Assembly: GCA_016794525.1 (NCBI GenBank)
Contig: JAEUJY010000002.1
Location: forward strand, 1-64,000
Direction of reading: 5' to 3'
DNA from: Myxococcales bacterium
GTDB taxonomy: Bacteria > Myxococcota_A > Polyangia > Haliangiales > Haliangiaceae
DNA: 64,000 nucleotides
The notes beneath the pieces were generated by a model. It had not been told where the DNA came from, ran no database searches, and was given only the letters and a program-made list of their open reading frames with translations. The position numbers were made by a program, and so were the translations under genes. Numbering within the stretch: the first letter of the stretch is position 1; every line of letters starts with the position of its first letter. Shown piece after piece: positions 40,399 through 53,536 of the stretch.

Positions 40399-41321
40399 CG
40401 CTGCCGCCGTTCGCGATCCGCGCCCGCGGCAACCCGTGCGCGGCGCGGCTGGTGCCGCTCGAGCCGCCGGCCGCGCCGCTGGTGATGGGCGTCGTCAACG
40501 TCACCCCCGACTCGTTCTCCGACGGCGGCCAGCTGGCCGACGCCGCCGCCGCGATCGCCCACGGCCAGGCGCTGTGGGCCGCCGGCGCCGACATCCTCGA
40601 CGTCGGCGGCGAGGCCACCAACCCGTGGGCCGCGCCGGTGTCGGCCGAGGTCGAGCTGGCCCGGGTGCTGCCGGTGATCGCCGGGCTGGCCGCGACCACC
40701 GGCGCGCTGATCTCGGTCGACACCACCAAGGCGGCGGTGGCCCGGGCCGCGATCGCCGCCGGCGCCGACCTGGTCAACGACGTCTCGGGCGGGCTGTTCG
40801 ACCCCGACATCGTCGCGGTCACCGACGACGCCGGCGCCGGCTACGTGCTCGGCCACCTGCGCGGCCGGTCGCTGGCCGAGGTGTTCGCGGCCGAGGCGCC
40901 GCTGCCGTGGACCGCGGTGCGCGACGACCTCGGCGAGCGGGTGAGCCGGCTGCCGGCCAGCCTGGTCAACCGCACGTTCATCGACCCCGGCCTCGGCGTC
41001 GGCAAGGGCAGCGATCCGGCCGGCAACCTCGCGCTCCTGACCCGCGCCGGCGAGCTGGCCGCGGCGGTGGGGCGGCCGATCCTGGTCGGCCCGTCGCGCA
41101 AGCGGTTCCTCGCGCGGCTGCTGGGCCTGGCCGCGCCGCCGACCGATCCGGCCGCGCACCGCGCCGCGCTCGACGCCGCCACCGTCGGCGCGTGCCTCGC
41201 GGCGGTCGCCGCCGGCGCCCACGCGCTGCGGGTCCACGACGTCGCGCGGCTGCGCGCGGCGCTGACGATCTTCGTCGCGGCGGCGCCGAGTTTCGTTGCC
41301 TCGGCGCGCGGGCCCGTGTAA
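40395..41321 (+). CDS. folP: Dihydropteroate synthase
   Basis: A 308 aa folate-pathway enzyme that condenses p-aminobenzoate with hydroxymethyl-dihydropterin diphosphate. Signatures: VMGVVNVTPDSFSDGG, DVGGEATNPWA (substrate-binding; usually GGESTRPG, here EATNP), SVDTTKAAVA, NDVSGG, IDPGLGVGKG and GPSRKRFL. About 15 residues precede the core. GTG at 40395 overlaps the kinase stop. It lies directly before cdaA, the arrangement in many bacteria. Confidence 0.95.
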   Translation: MTLPPFAIRARGNPCAARLVPLEPPAAPLVMGVVNVTPDSFSDGGQLADAAAAIAHGQALWAAGADILDVGGEATNPWAAPVSAEVELARVLPVIAGLAATTGALISVDTTKAAVARAAIAAGADLVNDVSGGLFDPDIVAVTDDAGAGYVLGHLRGRSLAEVFAAEAPLPWTAVRDDLGERVSRLPASLVNRTFIDPGLGVGKGSDPAGNLALLTRAGELAAAVGRPILVGPSRKRFLARLLGLAAPPTDPAAHRAALDAATVGACLAAVAAGAHALRVHDVARLRAALTIFVAAAPSFVASARGPV

Positions 41322-41364
41322 GCCGAAACAGGAGCCCCGCGCACACCGCGCGGCTCGATCCGCC

Positions 41365-42231
41365 ATGCCCGGCCCCGTGTCCTCGATCCTCGACCGCCTC
41401 GGCTCGCGCCCGGCGTGGGTGACCGCGGTCGATCTGATCCTGGTCTACTACCTGATCTACCGGGCGCTGCTGACGATCCGCGGCACCCGCGCCGCGCAGA
41501 TGGTGGTCGGCATCGTGCTGGTCGGCGCCGGCTTCTACGCCGCGCGCCGGCTCGAGCTGACCGCGGTGTCGTGGCTGCTCGACAACGTCATCAACTACCT
41601 GATCCTGATCGTCATCGTCGTGTTCCAGGCCGACATCCGGCGGGCGCTGGGCCGGCTGGGGCAGGGCGTCATCCCGCGGTCCCGGGCCGGCGACGCCGGC
41701 GAGCTGATCGAGGAGGTCGCCGGCGCGGTGGCGCAGCTGGCGCGGGCCCGGCGCGGCGCGATCATCGTGGTCGAGCGCGACGCCGACGTGGCGGCGTTCG
41801 TCGAGGACGCCACCCGCCTCGACGCCCGCCTGACCCGGCAGCTGCTGGTCACGCTGTTCGTACCCACCGCCGACAACGAGCTGCACGACGGCGCGGTGGT
41901 CATCGGCAAGAGCCGGCGCATCGAGCTGGCCCGGGCGCTGTTGCCGCTGTCGAAGGCCACCGGCCTGGGCCCCGAGCTCGGCACCCGCCACCGCGCGGCG
42001 CTGGGCATCACCGAGGACACCGACGCGGTGGCGGTGGTGGTGTCCGAGGAGCGCGGCCAGGTGTCGGTGTGCTACCGCGGCCACCTGGCCGCCGACCTCG
42101 ACGCCCAGACCCTGCGCCGGGCGCTCCACGACCTGTTCGGCGGCGGCGCCCGCGAGGCCGAGGCGGCGGCCGAGATCGGGTCGGCGGTGGCGTCGCTGGG
42201 CGCCCGCGAGCGCGCCGCGGAGGGCCCGTGA
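41365..42231 (+). CDS. cdaA: Diadenylate cyclase (c-di-AMP synthase)
   Basis: A 288 aa membrane enzyme that condenses two ATP to c-di-AMP. Three transmembrane helices lie at about 20-90 ([30 protein letters not shown] and [14 protein letters not shown]). The DAC domain has the catalytic DGA (175-177 in LHDGAVVIG) and RHR (208-210 in GTRHRAALG). I choose ATG 41365; the frame is open further upstream, over the end of folP. Regulation by CdaR and GlmM, the next two genes, is known from other bacteria. Confidence 0.95.
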   Translation: MPGPVSSILDRLGSRPAWVTAVDLILVYYLIYRALLTIRGTRAAQMVVGIVLVGAGFYAARRLELTAVSWLLDNVINYLILIVIVVFQADIRRALGRLGQGVIPRSRAGDAGELIEEVAGAVAQLARARRGAIIVVERDADVAAFVEDATRLDARLTRQLLVTLFVPTADNELHDGAVVIGKSRRIELARALLPLSKATGLGPELGTRHRAALGITEDTDAVAVVVSEERGQVSVCYRGHLAADLDAQTLRRALHDLFGGGAREAEAAAEIGSAVASLGARERAAEGP

Positions 42232-43169
42232 CCCCGAGCGCCGCCCGCGAGCCGGCCCGGCCCGGCCCGATCAAGGCCATCTTCGTCGAGCACCTCGGGG
42301 TCAAGGTGCTGGCCGCGCTGTTGACCGCGACGGTGTTCCTGCTGGTCGGCTCCGACGAGCCGCGCGAGATCACCGCCCGGGTCGGCGTGGCCTACGCGCT
42401 GCCCGAGGGCAAGGTGCTGGTCAGCGAGCGCATCGACGAGGTCAAGGTGACGATCAAGGGGCCGTGGCGGCGGATCAAGCGGTTCGACGAGCGCGAGCTC
42501 GATCGGATCACGCTCGACGTGACCAAGGTGCGCGGCGGCGAGGTGCCGATCACCGCCGACCTGATCGACGTGCCCGACGGCCTCAAGGTGACCTCGGTGA
42601 CCCCGGCCGCGGTGGTGGTGGCGTTCGAGAACCGGATCGAGCGCGAGGTCGACGTGGCGCCGACCTTGATCGGCCGCCCCGAGGCCGGCTACGCGGTGGT
42701 GGCCGGCGACATCCGCGTCGAGCCGCGCCGGGTCAAGGTGCGCGGGCCGGAGGGCGTCATCGCCGCGATGAGCCAGGTCCACACCCAGGACCTGCCGGTC
42801 GACGGCCGCAGCCGCAGCTTCCAGACCGAGGCCACGCTGATCCCGCCGGCCTGGGTCGAGGTCGAGTGGAAGGGCACGGTCGCGGTCGACGTGCCGATCA
42901 CCGGCCGCTGGACCGGGCAGGCCCGGGTGGTGGCCACCGGCGAGGGCATCGATCCGAGCAAGCTCACGCTGAGCCCGGCCACCGTCGAGGTCGAGGTGAC
43001 CGGGCCGCGCGACGCGATCGATCGCCTGCTGGCCAGCGGCGTCCACCCCACCGCGCGGCTCACCGGCCGGCCCGCGGTGGGCGCGGTAGCCGAGGTCGCG
43101 GTCGACGGCGTGCCGTCGGGCGTGCAGGTGGTGGTGCGGCCGACCGAGGTCCGGATCGGCAAGCGCTGA
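42228..43169 (+). CDS. cdaR: YbbR-domain regulator of diadenylate cyclase
   Basis: A 313 aa protein with one N-terminal transmembrane helix ([15 protein letters not shown]) and an extracytoplasmic region of about three YbbR repeats ([40 protein letters not shown] and [11 protein letters not shown]). CdaR binds CdaA and tunes c-di-AMP synthesis in Firmicutes; the role here is inferred from identical gene order. GTG at 42228 overlaps the cdaA stop (GTGA). Confidence 0.9.
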   Translation: MTPSAAREPARPGPIKAIFVEHLGVKVLAALLTATVFLLVGSDEPREITARVGVAYALPEGKVLVSERIDEVKVTIKGPWRRIKRFDERELDRITLDVTKVRGGEVPITADLIDVPDGLKVTSVTPAAVVVAFENRIEREVDVAPTLIGRPEAGYAVVAGDIRVEPRRVKVRGPEGVIAAMSQVHTQDLPVDGRSRSFQTEATLIPPAWVEVEWKGTVAVDVPITGRWTGQARVVATGEGIDPSKLTLSPATVEVEVTGPRDAIDRLLASGVHPTARLTGRPAVGAVAEVAVDGVPSGVQVVVRPTEVRIGKR

Positions 43170-43246
43170 GACCTGGCGAGGCGCGCCGCACCGCGTCCGC
43201 GGCGCAGCCCCTCGCGCGCCCCGTCCGGGCCGTGTTACCCAAGGAC

Positions 43247-44605
<1,359 letters not shown>

Positions 44606-44606
44606 C

Positions 44607-46109
44607 GTGCAGCCGGTCGTCACCGCCGCCGAGGCGCGCGCGCTCGATCGGGTGACGATGACCGACGTCGGCTTGCCCGGCGTCGTGATGATGGAGGTGG
44701 CGGGGCGCGGCGTCGCGGCCGAGGTGCAGCGGGCGCTGGCCGAGCGGCCGGGGCCGGTGGTCGTGGTGTGCGGCGGCGGCGGCAACGGCGGCGACGGCCT
44801 GGTGGTCGCGCGGGTGCTGCGCGCCGCGGGCGTCGACGCGACCGCGTTCCTGGCGGTGCCGGCGAGCGCGGTCACCGGCGACGCGGTCACCCACCTCGGC
44901 GTCTACCAGCGGTCGGGCGGCGCGCTGGTCGACGCCAGCGGCGACGACGGGCCCGCGCTGATCGCGGCGGCGGCGGCGCGGGCCGCGGTCGTGGTCGACG
45001 CGTTGTTCGGCATCGGCGTGACCCGCGCGGTCGAGGGCCGGCTGGCGGCGGTGATCGCCGCGATCGACGGCGCGCCGGGCCGGCGGATCGCGATCGACGT
45101 GCCGAGCGGGCTCGACGCCGACACCGGCCAGGTCCGCGGCGTCGCGGTGCGCGCCGACGTCACCGTGACGATGGCCGCGCCGAAGGTCGGCATCGCGGTG
45201 GCGCCCGGCGCCGCCTACGCCGGCCGCGTCGTCGTGGTCGACATCGGCGTGCCGCCGGCGGTGCTGGCGGCGATGGCGCCGCGGGCCGCGCTGGTCGAGG
45301 CCGCCGACGTCGTGGCGTGGCAGCGGCCGCGCGACGCGCTGACCCACAAGCACCGGCGCGGCCACCTGCTGGTGGTCGCCGGCGCGCCGGGCACCCGCGG
45401 CGCCGGGCGGCTTGCGGCGATCGCCGGGCTGCGCGCCGGCGCCGGGCTGGTGACGCTGGCCGGGCCGAGCGGCGGCGGCGAGCTGGCGGCGCCCGATCCG
45501 ATCATGACCGCGGCGCTCGACGACGCCGGCGGGCTGGGGGCGCTGCTGGCCGGCAAGCAGGCGCTGGCGATCGGCCCGGGCATGCCGGCCGACGCGCGCG
45601 GCCGGGCGTGGATCGATCACGCGCTGGCCGCCGGCGTGCCGTGCGTGATCGACGCCGCCGGGCTCGGCCACCTGGTCGGTCGGCTCGACGCGGTCGCCGC
45701 CGCCGCCGGGCGCGTCGTGCTGACCCCGCACAGCGGCGAGGCGGCGCGGCTGCTCGGCACCACCGCCGCCGCGATCGACGCCGATCGCCCGGCGGCGGTG
45801 CGCGCGCTGGCCGCCGCGACCCGCGCCGTGGTGCTGCTCAAGGGCCCGCGCACGCTGGTGTGCGACGGCCGCGCCGGCGACGCGATCGCGATCAACCCGA
45901 CCGGCGGGCCGGCGCTGGCCACGGCGGGATCGGGCGACGTGCTGACCGGCGTGATCGGCGCGCTCCTGGCCGCCGCGCAGCCGCCGGCGATCGCCGCGTC
46001 GCTGGGCGCCTACCTGCACGGCGCCGCCGGCGACGCGCTGGCCGCGACGCTGGGGCAGGGGGTGATCGCCTCCGATCTGCCCGAGGCCATCGCCCGCCTG
46101 GCCCGCTAG
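44607..46109 (+). CDS. nnr: Bifunctional NAD(P)H-hydrate epimerase/dehydratase
   Basis: A 500 aa repair enzyme. The N-terminal YjeF_N epimerase domain (about 1-215) has CGGGGNGGDGLVVARVL and DALFGIGVTR. The C-terminal ADP-dependent dehydratase domain (about 225-500) has the kinase-like motifs GPGMPAD, LTPHSGEAARLLG, LKGPRTLV and TAGSGDVLTGVIGALL. Together they restore NADH or NADPH damaged by hydration. GTG at 44607 starts 1 nt after the glmM stop, so it belongs to the same operon. Confidence 0.95.
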   Translation: MQPVVTAAEARALDRVTMTDVGLPGVVMMEVAGRGVAAEVQRALAERPGPVVVVCGGGGNGGDGLVVARVLRAAGVDATAFLAVPASAVTGDAVTHLGVYQRSGGALVDASGDDGPALIAAAAARAAVVVDALFGIGVTRAVEGRLAAVIAAIDGAPGRRIAIDVPSGLDADTGQVRGVAVRADVTVTMAAPKVGIAVAPGAAYAGRVVVVDIGVPPAVLAAMAPRAALVEAADVVAWQRPRDALTHKHRRGHLLVVAGAPGTRGAGRLAAIAGLRAGAGLVTLAGPSGGGELAAPDPIMTAALDDAGGLGALLAGKQALAIGPGMPADARGRAWIDHALAAGVPCVIDAAGLGHLVGRLDAVAAAAGRVVLTPHSGEAARLLGTTAAAIDADRPAAVRALAAATRAVVLLKGPRTLVCDGRAGDAIAINPTGGPALATAGSGDVLTGVIGALLAAAQPPAIAASLGAYLHGAAGDALAATLGQGVIASDLPEAIARLAR

Positions 46110-46176
46110 CGCCTGCGTGCCCGCGCGCACCTCCGCTCGCCCCGGCGCGGCGGCCCGCGTGTCGGCGCGTCCACGC

Positions 46177-46198
46177 GGAGACGCACGATCGTGTCTCC
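46177..46198 (+). terminator. Imperfect inverted repeat after nnr
   Basis: GGAGAC-GC-ACGATCGT-GTCTCC lies about 70 nt after the nnr stop and about 75 nt before the sigma factor gene. It could form a hairpin ending the folP-nnr operon or serve as a protein-binding dyad. There is no T-run after it. Confidence 0.35.
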
Positions 46199-46272
46199 TG
46201 GGCGCCGCTTGATCTGAATCCCTGTGATGTCAGCGGGTTAGGAATGGCACCGGGGTTGCTTTTCTTCGTCGC

Positions 46273-46920
46273 ATGCCGCGCACGAAGCCCACCACCGAGC
46301 CTACCGTCCCCGCCCACTCGACGATCCGCCGCAAGTCCGACGCCGCCCCGCGCACCCTGCGCCGGGTCGACCACGCCGCCTACGAGGCGGCCTGCCTGCC
46401 GATGTCGGGCGAGCTGTACGCCGCGGCGCTGCGGCTGACCCGCAACCCCGACGACGCCCGCGACCTGGTGCAGGAGACGCTGCTCCGCGCGATGGTCGCG
46501 TGGGGCCGCTTCGAGGAGGGCACCAACGTCCGCGCGTGGCTGTACCGCATCCTCACCAACAGCTTCATCAACATCTACCGCAAGCGCCGCCGCCACCAGC
46601 GCTTCGCCACCGAGCGCCCCGGCGACACCCGCATGGCGGTCTACGGCACCCCCGAGGACCACGCCGCCGATCCGACCGAGGCGATGACCGCCGAGATGCT
46701 GTCCGACGAGGTGGCCGCCGCGCTCGCCGGGCTCGGCCCGGACTACCGCGAGGTGGTGCAGCGCGCCGATCTGAGCGGCGAGCGCTACAAGGACATCGCC
46801 GACGCCCTGGCGGTGCCGATCGGCACGGTGATGTCGCGGCTGTTCCGCGCCCGCCGGCAGCTCGAGGTCGAGCTGACCGACTACGCGGCCAAGGACTGGG
46901 GCCTGCGCAAGGCGGCGTGA
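46273..46920 (+). CDS. ECF-type RNA polymerase sigma factor
   Basis: A 215 aa sigma70-family protein. Region 2 has [20 protein letters not shown], then [20 protein letters not shown]. Region 4 has [20 protein letters not shown], then [17 protein letters not shown]. About 45 basic, probably disordered residues precede region 2. No anti-sigma gene is adjacent: the next gene is convergent. How its activity is controlled is therefore not visible. The 163-nt upstream gap holds the inverted repeat at 46177-46198 and an AT-richer stretch (TTGCTTTTCTTCG) before the ATG. Confidence 0.92.
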   Translation: MPRTKPTTEPTVPAHSTIRRKSDAAPRTLRRVDHAAYEAACLPMSGELYAAALRLTRNPDDARDLVQETLLRAMVAWGRFEEGTNVRAWLYRILTNSFINIYRKRRRHQRFATERPGDTRMAVYGTPEDHAADPTEAMTAEMLSDEVAAALAGLGPDYREVVQRADLSGERYKDIADALAVPIGTVMSRLFRARRQLEVELTDYAAKDWGLRKAA

Positions 46921-46936
46921 GCCGGCGCGCCCGCGA

Positions 46937-47419
46937 TCACTCGAGCGGGTTCTCGCGCTTCCAGGTCTCGGTGAGCTTGCCGCCGTCGAGCGTCAGCGTC
47001 ACCTCGTAGACCGCGCGCACCTGATCGCAGTCCTGATCGCCGATCGCGCGCAGCACCAGCGCCGGGCCCTGGCGCTCGACCTGGTACGAGAAGCGGTGGG
47101 CGCCGTCGATCGAGAAGCGCAGCGCGCGCCACGCCGGATCGAGCCACAGGTCGGCGTCGGGGCGGCACTCGTGGCGGGTCGCGCAGCAGGTGCCGATCGG
47201 CGGGGTCGGGCCGACGGTGAGGTCGGGCAGCTCGCCGTGCTCGGTGGCGTAGGCCCGCACCTGTCCGACCAGGTAGCCGAGCAGGGTCGGCGCCTCGCGG
47301 GCGGTGTCCTCGACGCGGCAGCGCTGGATCGCCGCCGGGCAGGTGGCCAGCGTGCACAGCGCCAGGAACGCCAGCACCCAGCGCACCCGCCGCCACACCG
47401 CCGACGGCCGCACCGTCAC
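46937..47419 (-). CDS. Small membrane-anchored protein, pseudopilin-like fold possible
   Basis: A 160 aa protein with an N-terminal membrane segment (VRWVLAFLALCTLATCPAA) and a soluble domain with several cysteines (TCCATRHECRPDADLW, DQDCDQVRAVYEVTL). LGYLVGQVRAYATEHGELPD resembles the helix-to-globular junction of pseudopilins, but no prepilin peptidase site is obvious. It is the last gene of the six-gene operon; its GTG overlaps the hydrolase stop (GTGA at 47416-47419). Function unknown. Confidence 0.65.
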   Translation of the reverse strand: MTVRPSAVWRRVRWVLAFLALCTLATCPAAIQRCRVEDTAREAPTLLGYLVGQVRAYATEHGELPDLTVGPTPPIGTCCATRHECRPDADLWLDPAWRALRFSIDGAHRFSYQVERQGPALVLRAIGDQDCDQVRAVYEVTLTLDGGKLTETWKRENPLE

Positions 47420-48306
47420 GGCGTCACGCGCGCCAGGTGATCGCCGAGCAGCTGCGCGACCCGGCGCGGCGCCTCGAGCTGCGGCACGTGGCCGATGCCG
47501 TCGAGCACCCGCAGCGTGCTGCGCGGCACCGCGGCGGCGACCTTGCGCGCGGTGTCGACGGCGATGATGCGATCGCAGCGGCCGTGGATGATCAACGTCG
47601 GGTGATCGATCGCCTCGAGGTCGCGCGGCAGCGCGTCGGCCGGCGCGGCCTCGACCCAGCCGCGGAACATCTCCTCGAGCGTGTGCCGGGCGGCGGCGCG
47701 TCGGGCCGCGACGTAGCGCTGGACCGCCCGCGGCACCCGCGGCGGCTTCTCGACGACCATCCGCATGAAGCGGTCGCTGTCCTCGGCGCCGGGGATGAGC
47801 AGGTTCTCGCCGCGGGCCAGCGCCCGGGTCAGCTCGCTCTCGGCCAGCTCGGGCGCGGCCGACGCCACCAGCGTCAGCGACGCGACCCGCGCGGCGTGGT
47901 GGCGGGCGATCCACAGCGCGATGCCGCCGCCCATCGAGTTGCCGACCAGGTGGGCGCGGGCGACGCCGGCGCGATCGAGCGCGCCGATCACCGCGGCGCC
48001 CATCGCCGCCGGGGTGGCGCGCCGGCGATCGATCACCGTCGAGCCGCCGTGGCCGGGCAGGTCGATGATCAGCATCGGTCGGCCGCGCAGCCACGGCGCC
48101 ATCAAGAGCCAGGTCTCCTTGTCGCCGCCGAAGCCGTGGATCAGCACGACCGGCGTGCCGGCGCCGCGGCGCTCGAGCGTCGTCAGCCGCAGATCGTCGA
48201 CGGCCAGCGTCCGGCGGTCGAGGCCGGCGGCGGCGGCCAGCGCGCGCTCGAGCGTGCGCATCTGCGCCGCGCCCAGCTGGATCTCGAGGCGGCGGGCCAG
48301 GCTCAT
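47416..48306 (-). CDS. Alpha/beta-fold hydrolase
   Basis: A 296 aa enzyme. The oxyanion HGFGGD lies at about 60-65 and the nucleophile elbow is GNSMGG. The acid residue is in HGRCDRIIAVDTA and the catalytic His in DGIGHVPQLEAP. The layout is that of small-molecule ester or C-C bond hydrolases; the substrate is unknown. There is no signal peptide. Its ATG overlaps the stop of the peroxidase gene (ATGA at 48303-48306). Confidence 0.9.
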   Translation of the reverse strand: MSLARRLEIQLGAAQMRTLERALAAAAGLDRRTLAVDDLRLTTLERRGAGTPVVLIHGFGGDKETWLLMAPWLRGRPMLIIDLPGHGGSTVIDRRRATPAAMGAAVIGALDRAGVARAHLVGNSMGGGIALWIARHHAARVASLTLVASAAPELAESELTRALARGENLLIPGAEDSDRFMRMVVEKPPRVPRAVQRYVAARRAAARHTLEEMFRGWVEAAPADALPRDLEAIDHPTLIIHGRCDRIIAVDTARKVAAAVPRSTLRVLDGIGHVPQLEAPRRVAQLLGDHLARVTP

Positions 48307-49409
48307 GGCAGGTCGCTCGGCAGGGTCGGCCGCGCCGGCGCGGCGCCGGCGGCGGTCAGCGCGGCGACGAACGCGCCGAGCTGCGCGCGCTCGGTCGGGG
48401 TCAGCGTCACCGGCGGCAGGCCGGGATCGATCACCGACGGATCGGCGCCCTGGCCGCGGCCGCCGGCGAGGTGCCAGTCGATCGCCGCGTCGAGCGAGGT
48501 CGCGCTGCCGTCGTGGAAGAACCGCGCGCGGCTGGCGGCGCCGCGCAGCCCCGGGGTCTTGAACGCGCCGGCCTGGGCCGGATCGACCCGGCCGCGGCCG
48601 TCGTCGGGCGACGCGATCAGCCCGAGCCGGTGGAAGTCGTGATCGGTGTACAGCGGCGGCGGGTGGCAGCTGCCGCACAGCGCCTTGCCGGTGAACACCT
48701 GGTAGCCGGCGATGACGTCGTCGCCGACCGCGCCGGCGGTGCCGGCCTCGTGGGCGTCCCACGGGCTGCCGCCGGCGAAGCGCGTGACGACGTAGCCGGC
48801 GAGCGCGGCGGCGACGGTGTCGCTGTCGCTGCGGCCGGCGCTGGTCCGCGCCAGGTGCGCGCGGTAGGTCGGGCTGGCGCCGAGCGTGAGCGCGATGTCG
48901 TCGACGGTGCGGTCGAGCTGGCCGCGGGCGTGGTTGGGCAGCCAGCCGGCCAGGCCGGCGCCGCGGCCGTCCCAGCCGAACTCCTTGGCCCACGCCAGGT
49001 TCACCAGCGCCGGCGCGCGGCGCAGGCTGGGCCGGCCGGCGGCGGTGGCCGGGTGCGGCTCGGTGCCCGACAGGCCGCGCGCCGGATCGTGACAGCTGGC
49101 GCAGGCGGTGGTGCCGTCGGCGCCGAGCTTGGGCTCGTGGAACAACAGCTCGCCGAGCGCGACCTCGGCCGGCGTCGGCGCGACGTCGCCCGGCAGCGGC
49201 GGCAGGCCGGGGGGCGTGGCCGGCACCGGCGGCGCCGGCGGGAGCGCGACCGTGCCGTCGGGGCGGCGGGTCGCGGCGGCGTCGATCGCGCCGCCGTCGG
49301 CGGTGGCCCGCGCGCCGGCGCCGGCGGCCTTGTCGCGGGGCTTCGACGAGCAGGCCGCGAGCAGCGCGAGGGCCAGGGCGGCCGGGGCAGACGGGGCGGC
49401 GCTACGCAT
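48303..49409 (-). CDS. Di-haem cytochrome c peroxidase (MauG/CcpA family) lipoprotein
   Basis: A 368 aa lipoprotein (LALLAAC lipobox) with an Ala/Pro linker of about 50 residues. Two c-type haem sites are present: CASCH (103-107) and CGSCH (245-249). Further family features are LGELLFHEPKLG before the first and AFKTPGLRGAASRARFFHDG near the end. It reduces H2O2 with electrons from small c-type cytochromes, or acts in MauG-like maturation. The length is typical. It overlaps the dipeptidase stop by 8 nt and the hydrolase start by 4 nt. Confidence 0.92.
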   Translation of the reverse strand: MRSAAPSAPAALALALLAACSSKPRDKAAGAGARATADGGAIDAAATRRPDGTVALPPAPPVPATPPGLPPLPGDVAPTPAEVALGELLFHEPKLGADGTTACASCHDPARGLSGTEPHPATAAGRPSLRRAPALVNLAWAKEFGWDGRGAGLAGWLPNHARGQLDRTVDDIALTLGASPTYRAHLARTSAGRSDSDTVAAALAGYVVTRFAGGSPWDAHEAGTAGAVGDDVIAGYQVFTGKALCGSCHPPPLYTDHDFHRLGLIASPDDGRGRVDPAQAGAFKTPGLRGAASRARFFHDGSATSLDAAIDWHLAGGRGQGADPSVIDPGLPPVTLTPTERAQLGAFVAALTAAGAAPARPTLPSDLP

Positions 49410-50462
49410 GGTCGCGGTGGGCGAGGTAGCAGGTCGGCGGCACGTCGGCCAGCACCCGCTGCGCGTTGCCGCCGAGGATCTTGGCCAGCACCTCGGGCGC
49501 GACGCCGCGCCGCGACAGCGCCGCGGTGAGGTTGGGCAGGCAGCCGACGTCCTCGAGGCCGATCGGCGGCACGACGAAGCCGTCGAAGTCCGAGCCCAGC
49601 GCCGGCACGTCGGGGCCGGCGACGTCGACGATGTGCAGCAGGTGATCGACCACCGCCTCGAGGTCGGCGCCGCCCAGGAACCGCCGCGCGAAGATGATGC
49701 CGACGCAGCCGCCCTTGTCGGCCACCGCGCGCAGCTGCGCGTCGTCGATGTTGCGCCAGTGCGGGTGGACGCCGGCGACGCCGGTGTGGGTCACCATCGG
49801 CGGCGCGGTCGTCAGGTCGAGCGCCTCGAAGAAGCCCTTGCGGTTGATGTGCGCGAGATCGACGACGACGCCGAGCCGGTTCATCTCGCGGATCACGTCG
49901 CGGCCGATCGCGGTCAGCCCGGCGTCGGCGTCGGCGCCCTTGCCCTTGGCCGGCGCGCCCAGCGCGTTGGCGCTGAAGTGGAGCAGGCCGATCGCGCGCA
50001 CGCCGCGCTTCGCGAAGTGCTCGACGTTGGCCGGGTCGCCCTCGAGCGCCTGGCCGCCCTCGATGCCGCCCATCGCCGCCAGCCGGCCGCTGGCCTTGCA
50101 CGCCGCGACCTCGTCGGCGGCGAGCGCCCACGCGATCTGATCGGGGTGCTTGGCGATGGCCTCGTCGAGCGCGTCGAGCTGGGTGTCGACCGCGTGCTTG
50201 CAGCCGCGCTCGGGGTAGGGGACGGTCCACAGCCCGAACACCTGCGCCGCGACGCCGCCGTCCTTGAGCCGCGGCAGATCGACGTGGCCGACGTAGTTGA
50301 GCCGGCCCGGCATCGGCCGCTCGTGGCGCTCGGCCAGGTCGAAGCCGAGCTTGTCCATCAGCTTGGCGGTGTCGGCGTGGAGGTCGGTGACCACCGCGCC
50401 GTCGTGGAAGCCGCGGGCCTCGGCCGGCGTCATCGCGCCGATCGCGCCGGTCGTCACCGCGG

Positions 50463-50466
<4 letters not shown>
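49402..50466 (-). CDS. Membrane dipeptidase (renal dipeptidase family, M19)
   Basis: A 354 aa zinc amidohydrolase that cleaves dipeptides. Zinc ligands are visible in TDLHADT (His30, Asp32), GIEGGQALEGD, THTGVAG and the aspartate of GSDFDG. No signal peptide is apparent, so it is probably cytoplasmic despite the family name. GTG at 50466 overlaps the preceding stop (GTGA at 50463-50466). Confidence 0.9.
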
Positions 50467-52345
<1,879 letters not shown>

Positions 52346-52349
<4 letters not shown>

Positions 52350-53476
52350 CGCGTGCTCTTCGGGTGAGGCGACGGCGCGCCGAAACCGGCGGCCGCGAGG
52401 TGCCGGCGCACCGCGCGGAACGCGTCGCCGCGCCCGATCTGCGCCAGGTGGCCGCCGGGGAACCAGTGGATCGCGCAGTCGCCCCAGTGGGCGCGCAGCC
52501 GCTCGGCCTGATCGGGCGGCGTGATCCGATCGCCGTGGCCGGCGACGATCATCCGGTGGGCGTGCGGGGTGAGGCAGGGGCGGGTGGTCGGCGCGTGCAC
52601 CGCGAACACCTCGGCCAGCAGCGCCGACGACACGCCGGTGGCGGCGGCGCGGCGGCGGGCCGGGCTGTCCTCGCCGTGGCGCCACATCAGGTCGCTCATG
52701 TCGACCGCCGGGATCATCGCCACCGCGAACGCCAGCGTCGGATCGATCGTCGACCACAGCGCGGTGGTGTAGCCGCCCAGGCTCATGCCCATCGCGCCGA
52801 CCGCGGGCGCGCCCTCGGCGTACAGCGCCAGCGCCAGGCCGCGCAGGTCCCAGATCGCCTGGCCGAAGGCCTCGTTGGTGCGGACGACGTTGGCCGACGG
52901 GAACAGCGCGCCCGAGCGCGGGCCGCGGCCGACGCCGGCCGGCGCGCGCTCGCCGTGGAACGGCAGCTGGAACACGACGACGTCGAAGCCGCGCGCGACC
53001 CAGTAGCCGACCGCGAAGGCGCGCTCCTCGAGCCACCACGCGCCGCCGCCCCAGCCGTGGAGCAGCACCATCACGGGCCGCGGCGCGCCGCCAGCCCCTC
53101 CGCCGGCGCGCGCGTAGCGGCGGGCGTGGGCGGTGTGGTTCTCGACCCAGCGGTGGTGCTCGTCCTTGTACTCGGGCAAGAACGGCCGGTAGCCCGAGGC
53201 CCAGGTGAGCTCGGTGACGGTGCCGCCGAACGCCGCGCCGATCGGCCGCGCGCGCAGCTCGGGGCGGCGCGGCGCCGGGAAGAACCGGCTGGGCAGGCCC
53301 AGCGTGTCGTCGCGGTAGCGATCGGCCAGCGCCACCAGCCGGCGGTGCGCGTCCTCCGGGATGACCGCGTCCTTGCGGGCGGCCGGCCCGGCCATGCGGT
53401 GCTCCATCACCCGGACCACCCCGCGATCGAGGGCGGCCGAGGCGCGGGTCACCGCACGGAACACGTCGCGAAGCAC
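52346..53476 (-). CDS. Alpha/beta hydrolase, first gene of six-gene operon
   Basis: A 376 aa alpha/beta hydrolase: VMVLLHGWGGGAWWLEER (oxyanion region), nucleophile GMSLGGY, acid residue in AGHGDRITPP and a late GGHLAQIG histidine. No signal peptide; substrate unknown. The start is decided by a TACGGT -10 ending 7 nt before GTG 53476. In-frame GTG 53485 lies inside that -10 and ATG 53512 lies upstream of it. Confidence 0.88.
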
Positions 53477-53483
53477 GCCGGGC

Positions 53484-53489
53484 ACCGTA
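53484..53489 (-). promoter_or_regulatory. -10 element TACGGT, 7 nt before GTG 53476
   Basis: On the minus strand, TACGGT then GCCCGGC then GTG. It is the predicted sole promoter of the six overlapping genes 53476 to 46937. Confidence 0.6.
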
Positions 53490-53536
53490 CAACGAACGCC
53501 GCGGCGCGGCATCGGTCGTCGTGCTATTCCAGGATC

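Noticed and set aside
46177-46275. Autoregulated ECF promoter (GGAA...GTC) before the sigma gene at 46273
   Set aside because: GGAAT and CGTC are present but about 21 nt apart, too far for the usual 16-17 nt spacing.
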